This document shows, in pieces, positions 61,036-64,000 of a DNA stretch of 64,000 bases. Position numbers and translations under genes: made by a program. This DNA is from Christensenella sp964438705. Its GTDB lineage: Bacteria > Bacillota > Clostridia > Christensenellales > Christensenellaceae. The stretch lies in contig CAYTKQ010000001.1 of assembly GCA_964438705.1 (NCBI GenBank), positions 1 to 64,000 on the forward strand, given 5' to 3'. Position 1 is the first letter of the stretch, and each line of letters begins with the position of its first letter. Below the pieces are notes generated by a model, which was given only the letters and a program-made list of their open reading frames with translations, ran no database searches and had not been told where the DNA came from.

Positions 61036-62739
61036 ATGAGAGAAGAAAATCTGAAAATTTTAAATTTCGACAAACCCGCTGCGTTTTATTTCAAATCGGC
61101 GCTGAAGATGATTGACGGACTGAATTATCTCGGGGCGCTGCCGATGGTGCGTAAGGCGCTTGAAAAAGAGCCGGGCAATGTCGAATATATGATGAAGCAC
61201 GCGGAAATACTCACTGAACTATCCAAATTTGAGGAATCGAACAGTGTGCTGTTTGAGATACTGCTCAAGACCAAGGAGGCGCGCGGCGAGTGTTATTTTG
61301 GTATGGGCTGCAATTTTATTGGGCTCAATGATCTCGATAAGGCAGAAGAAAGCTTTGAAAAGTATCTGTCGATCGAGCCGGATGGAGAATATTGCGAGGA
61401 AGTGGAAGAGTTTCTTGCGTTTTTCTGTGAGATGGAGGAGGAAGAGGAATACCTTCTCGAGGATGTGAGCGAAATAGAGCAGCATTCATTGGCGCAGCAG
61501 GGGAAGCGGTATCTCGATAGCTGCGACTTTCAGAAGGCGGCTGATGTGCTTGAAAAGATCACCTCGCGGGATCCGGAGATGTTGTTTGCAAAAAATAATC
61601 TTGCGCTTTCCTATTATTGTCTGCAAAAGATGGACAAAGCGGTTGAAGTCACGCGATATGTTTTGGAAAAGGACCCGAACAACGTACACGCGAACTGTAA
61701 TATGGCGATGTTTATCAACAAGGACGATCATGCGGGGGCGCTGCGGCATGTGGAATGTGCGGTAAGACAGCAGCAAATGAACACACAGGACGATTATTAC
61801 AAGATCGCGATCACCTATTGTGAGATCGGGGAGCACGACATGGCGCTCAAATATCTCTCAAATATTCTCGGCACATCGCCCTATGATGAGAAAGTGCTTT
61901 TTTGCGCGGCAATGGCAAGCTTTAACAGCAAACGTTATGCCGATTCGATCAACTATTTATCGGACATTTTAAAGCTGGAGCCTGAGGACAGTATAGCAGC
62001 TTATTATCTGAAATATGCAAAGGACGTGATGAACAAAAAGAGCGAGCATCGTGCGCTTGGTTACGTATTCCAGGTGCCGGGCAGCGAAGCGAAAGAGCGG
62101 ATACAGTACCTCAACAACAGCATGAAATTGCCAGAAGAGGATTTTTTTGAGCTGTGGAAAACAGATAAGAAATTAAAAGATGTGCTGCTATGGGGGTTGG
62201 AACACGGCGACACGTTCATCAAACGCGCAGTGGTGGAAATTTTGAGCGGGTTTGCGGACAACAAAGCGGAACAAATTTTAAGACGTTTCATTTTGCGGCG
62301 CAACCAACCTGATGAAATCAAAAACGAGGTATTTGTTGCGCTTAAGCGCATGAAGGCGGCGGAGCCTTACGTTGCTTATTTTAACGAGAGCATCGTTGAG
62401 GTGAAGGTGGGCATACTCGATCACGCGGAGGAAGATGACGCGAACCATTTCGACCGGTTGTTTGACCTGATCGTAAGCGTGGTGAGTGAGGAATATTCCG
62501 AGCAGACGGCGGGGAAGGCTGTCAGTTTGCTGCAGGAGTTTATGGAACAGGCAGCGGGAAGCGAATATTTGAAGGAAACAAAGGAGCTCGCGGCTGCCGT
62601 TGCATTTGCAGCGCTGTATTTCAACGGTACGGTTGCGGAACCAAAGAAAATCGCGGCGTTATTTGACGCGGATGTGAACCGCATGTCGGGCATCGCGATG
62701 GAGATCATCAACATAACAGGGGACAGCGAGGGAATGTAA
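61036..62739 (+). CDS. Tetratricopeptide-repeat protein
   Basis: A 567-residue acidic protein starting one base after hslO. Several TPR units are readable in the first 350 residues (for example GMGCNFIGLNDLDKAEESFEKYLSIEP and AKNNLALSYYCLQKMDKAVEVTRYVL), followed by a HEAT-like helical region of about 200 residues. No signal peptide or membrane segment is seen, so it is probably a cytosolic scaffold. Function unknown; the HD-domain gene begins directly after its stop codon. Confidence 0.82.
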   Translation: MREENLKILNFDKPAAFYFKSALKMIDGLNYLGALPMVRKALEKEPGNVEYMMKHAEILTELSKFEESNSVLFEILLKTKEARGECYFGMGCNFIGLNDLDKAEESFEKYLSIEPDGEYCEEVEEFLAFFCEMEEEEEYLLEDVSEIEQHSLAQQGKRYLDSCDFQKAADVLEKITSRDPEMLFAKNNLALSYYCLQKMDKAVEVTRYVLEKDPNNVHANCNMAMFINKDDHAGALRHVECAVRQQQMNTQDDYYKIAITYCEIGEHDMALKYLSNILGTSPYDEKVLFCAAMASFNSKRYADSINYLSDILKLEPEDSIAAYYLKYAKDVMNKKSEHRALGYVFQVPGSEAKERIQYLNNSMKLPEEDFFELWKTDKKLKDVLLWGLEHGDTFIKRAVVEILSGFADNKAEQILRRFILRRNQPDEIKNEVFVALKRMKAAEPYVAYFNESIVEVKVGILDHAEEDDANHFDRLFDLIVSVVSEEYSEQTAGKAVSLLQEFMEQAAGSEYLKETKELAAAVAFAALYFNGTVAEPKKIAALFDADVNRMSGIAMEIINITGDSEGM

Positions 62740-63417
62740 ATGGCAAAAATATCATCGGAAGAGATCAAAAAGAACCCAAGGATCAGGACACTGGTGGAAC
62801 AGTCGAACAAGTGTCTGGAAACGCTTGGATATACAGACCATGGTCCGCGGCACGTGGGATATGTAAGCCGGATCGCGGGGGAAATACTCGAAAAGCTCGA
62901 GTATCCGCACGAGCGCGTGGAGCTTGCGCGCATCGCGGGATGGACACACGATGTGGGCAACATGATCAACCGCAAGATGCATCCGCTGACCGGAGCGTCG
63001 ATCCTTTTTGACGAGCTGCAAAAAATTGATATGGATTTGCAGGACGTATGCGATATTTGCTCGGCAGTGGGTGCACATGATGAGGAGACAGGTGTGCCGC
63101 TCAGTGACATTTCGGCTGCGCTTATTATAGCGGATAAAGTGGACGCATACAAAAAACGGGTGCAGAGAGCCGATATGAGCGACATACACGACAGGGTGAA
63201 CCTTTCAATCTATGAAACGGACGTGCGGGTGTCGCAAAAAAAGAACCAGATCACATTTGAGTTAAAAATGAAGGATCACGCGACGCCGATGGAGTTTCTC
63301 GAGATTTATTTAGGCCGTATGAAGATGTGCGAAAAGAGCGCGGCGTTTTTGAACTGTACGTTCAAGCTGGTGATCAACGGACTTGTCATGAACAAAATTG
63401 GAGGACAGCAGGTTTGA
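62740..63417 (+). CDS. HD-domain phosphohydrolase
   Basis: A 225-residue protein directly following the TPR gene without a gap. The HD metal-binding set is visible: TDHGPRHVGYVSRIA, then GWTHDVGNMINRKMHP with the HD pair, and later IIADKVDAYKKRV. It resembles small cytosolic HD hydrolases of Clostridia that act on phosphorylated or nucleotide substrates; the real substrate is unknown. Its stop overlaps the following gene by 4 nt. Confidence 0.87.
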   Translation: MAKISSEEIKKNPRIRTLVEQSNKCLETLGYTDHGPRHVGYVSRIAGEILEKLEYPHERVELARIAGWTHDVGNMINRKMHPLTGASILFDELQKIDMDLQDVCDICSAVGAHDEETGVPLSDISAALIIADKVDAYKKRVQRADMSDIHDRVNLSIYETDVRVSQKKNQITFELKMKDHATPMEFLEIYLGRMKMCEKSAAFLNCTFKLVINGLVMNKIGGQQV

Positions 63418-64000
63418 ATTACAGATGCTATGCGTCGTGCGCCTTTGGCGTGGAAGGGATTTTGGCGGAGGAACTGCGCACCCTTGGCTTTGAAGGCGTA
63501 AACGCGCAGGACGCGCGCGTATATTTTGACGCAGACGAGAGGGGGATCGCAAAGGCAAACATTTTTTTGCGGACCGCTGATCGCGTCTATCTTGTGCTGA
63601 AGGAATTTGGCGCAACCACGTTTGATGAATTATTTGAAGGGGTGGCGGCGATCCCGTTTGGGGACATCCTGCCGTCGGATGCGCGCTTTCCGGTGGATGG
63701 AAATGCCGTGCGTTCGGCGCTTGGAAGCGTTTCAGACGTACAGGCCATCACAAAAAAAGCCGTTGTAAAGGCGATGCAGCGGGTTTATCCGCAGGAGCGC
63801 TTTGAGGAAAACGGCAGCATGTTTAACCTGTATGTCAATTTGCTGAAGGACAACGCAACGATCGCGCTCAACACGAGCGGGGCGGGGCTCAACAGAAGGG
63901 GATACCGGCTGAAAAACGCGCAGGCGCCGCTGAAAGAGACTTTGGCCGCCGCGTTGATCATGATTTCCAGATGGCGGTCACGCGATTTTTATGATCCGCT
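63414..64000 (+). CDS. THUMP-domain class I RNA methyltransferase, partial (window end)
   Basis: The frame from TTG 63414, eight bases after GGAGGA and overlapping the HD gene stop, is open to the end of the window (195 codons). MNYRCYASCAFGVEGILAEELRTLGF is the typical N-terminus of RlmL/YpsC-type 23S rRNA guanine-N2 methyltransferases. A THUMP region follows, then GLNRRGYRLKNAQAPLKETLAAALI, the block just before the methyltransferase domain. The catalytic half lies outside the window. Confidence 0.88.
   Translation, partial: MNYRCYASCAFGVEGILAEELRTLGFEGVNAQDARVYFDADERGIAKANIFLRTADRVYLVLKEFGATTFDELFEGVAAIPFGDILPSDARFPVDGNAVRSALGSVSDVQAITKKAVVKAMQRVYPQERFEENGSMFNLYVNLLKDNATIALNTSGAGLNRRGYRLKNAQAPLKETLAAALIMISRWRSRDFYDP

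Overview
The window looks like chromosomal DNA of an anaerobic, low-to-mid-GC Firmicute of the class Clostridia, possibly near Christensenellales. The evidence is gene content and style: formate-tetrahydrofolate ligase, a ctsR-mcsA-clpC locus with a textbook CtsR operator, a YesM/YesN-type two-component system beside a LipO-like solute-binding lipoprotein, a lysine riboswitch before asd-dapA-dapB, XRE-cupin plus AMP-forming acyl-CoA synthetase, strong AGGAGG ribosome sites, frequent TTG/GTG starts and many 4-8 nt gene overlaps. The lineage is an inference; no rRNA or other marker is present.

Layout. 1-8.3 kb: a VOC/PhnB-like gene, a decayed ABC ATPase tail, then a sensing locus (solute-binding lipoprotein, histidine kinase, AraC-type response regulator) followed by two related lipoproteins, a 43-residue membrane peptide and a larger membrane protein. 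The two transcription units carry matching 21-bp-period direct repeats just upstream, a probable operator of the response regulator. 8.3-22.6 kb: fhs (minus strand), an orphan papain-like protein, a lipoprotein, XRE-cupin plus acyl-CoA synthetase, then a tight operon YjbQ - acyltransferase - galU - ahcY - mtaD - lipoprotein, and a B12/radical SAM protein. 22.6-31.1 kb: ctsR-mcsA-clpC without mcsB, a WecA/TagO-like transferase, guaB, an unusual PP-loop protein and guaA.

31.1-43.75 kb is an integrated mobilizable element inserted in the 3' end of guaA. The 17-bp guaA end is duplicated at both borders (31135-31151 and 43737-43753, one mismatch, both copies encoding E-W-E-stop). It carries a cI-like repressor, an excisionase-like protein, a tyrosine integrase, a MobC-like and a second small protein, an oriT with a MOBQ/RSF1010-type nic core, a MobA/L relaxase, and as cargo a complete type I restriction-modification system (hsdM, hsdS, hsdR) whose operon ends in a reverse transcriptase with an intact YVDD site. 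Linkage of this reverse transcriptase to the hsd operon is the best candidate here for an undescribed defence arrangement.

43.9-52.6 kb resumes the purine theme: an NCS2 purine permease and purE-purC-purF-purM-purN-purH-purD. 52.7-64 kb: a BioB-like radical SAM protein, a COG2509-like flavoprotein, the lysine-riboswitch-controlled asd-dapA-dapB operon on the minus strand, and divergently an M20 amidohydrolase, a methyltransferase, hslO (Hsp33), a TPR protein, an HD phosphohydrolase and a THUMP-domain RNA methyltransferase cut by the window end.

All homology statements rest on motif reading by eye; no database search was possible.
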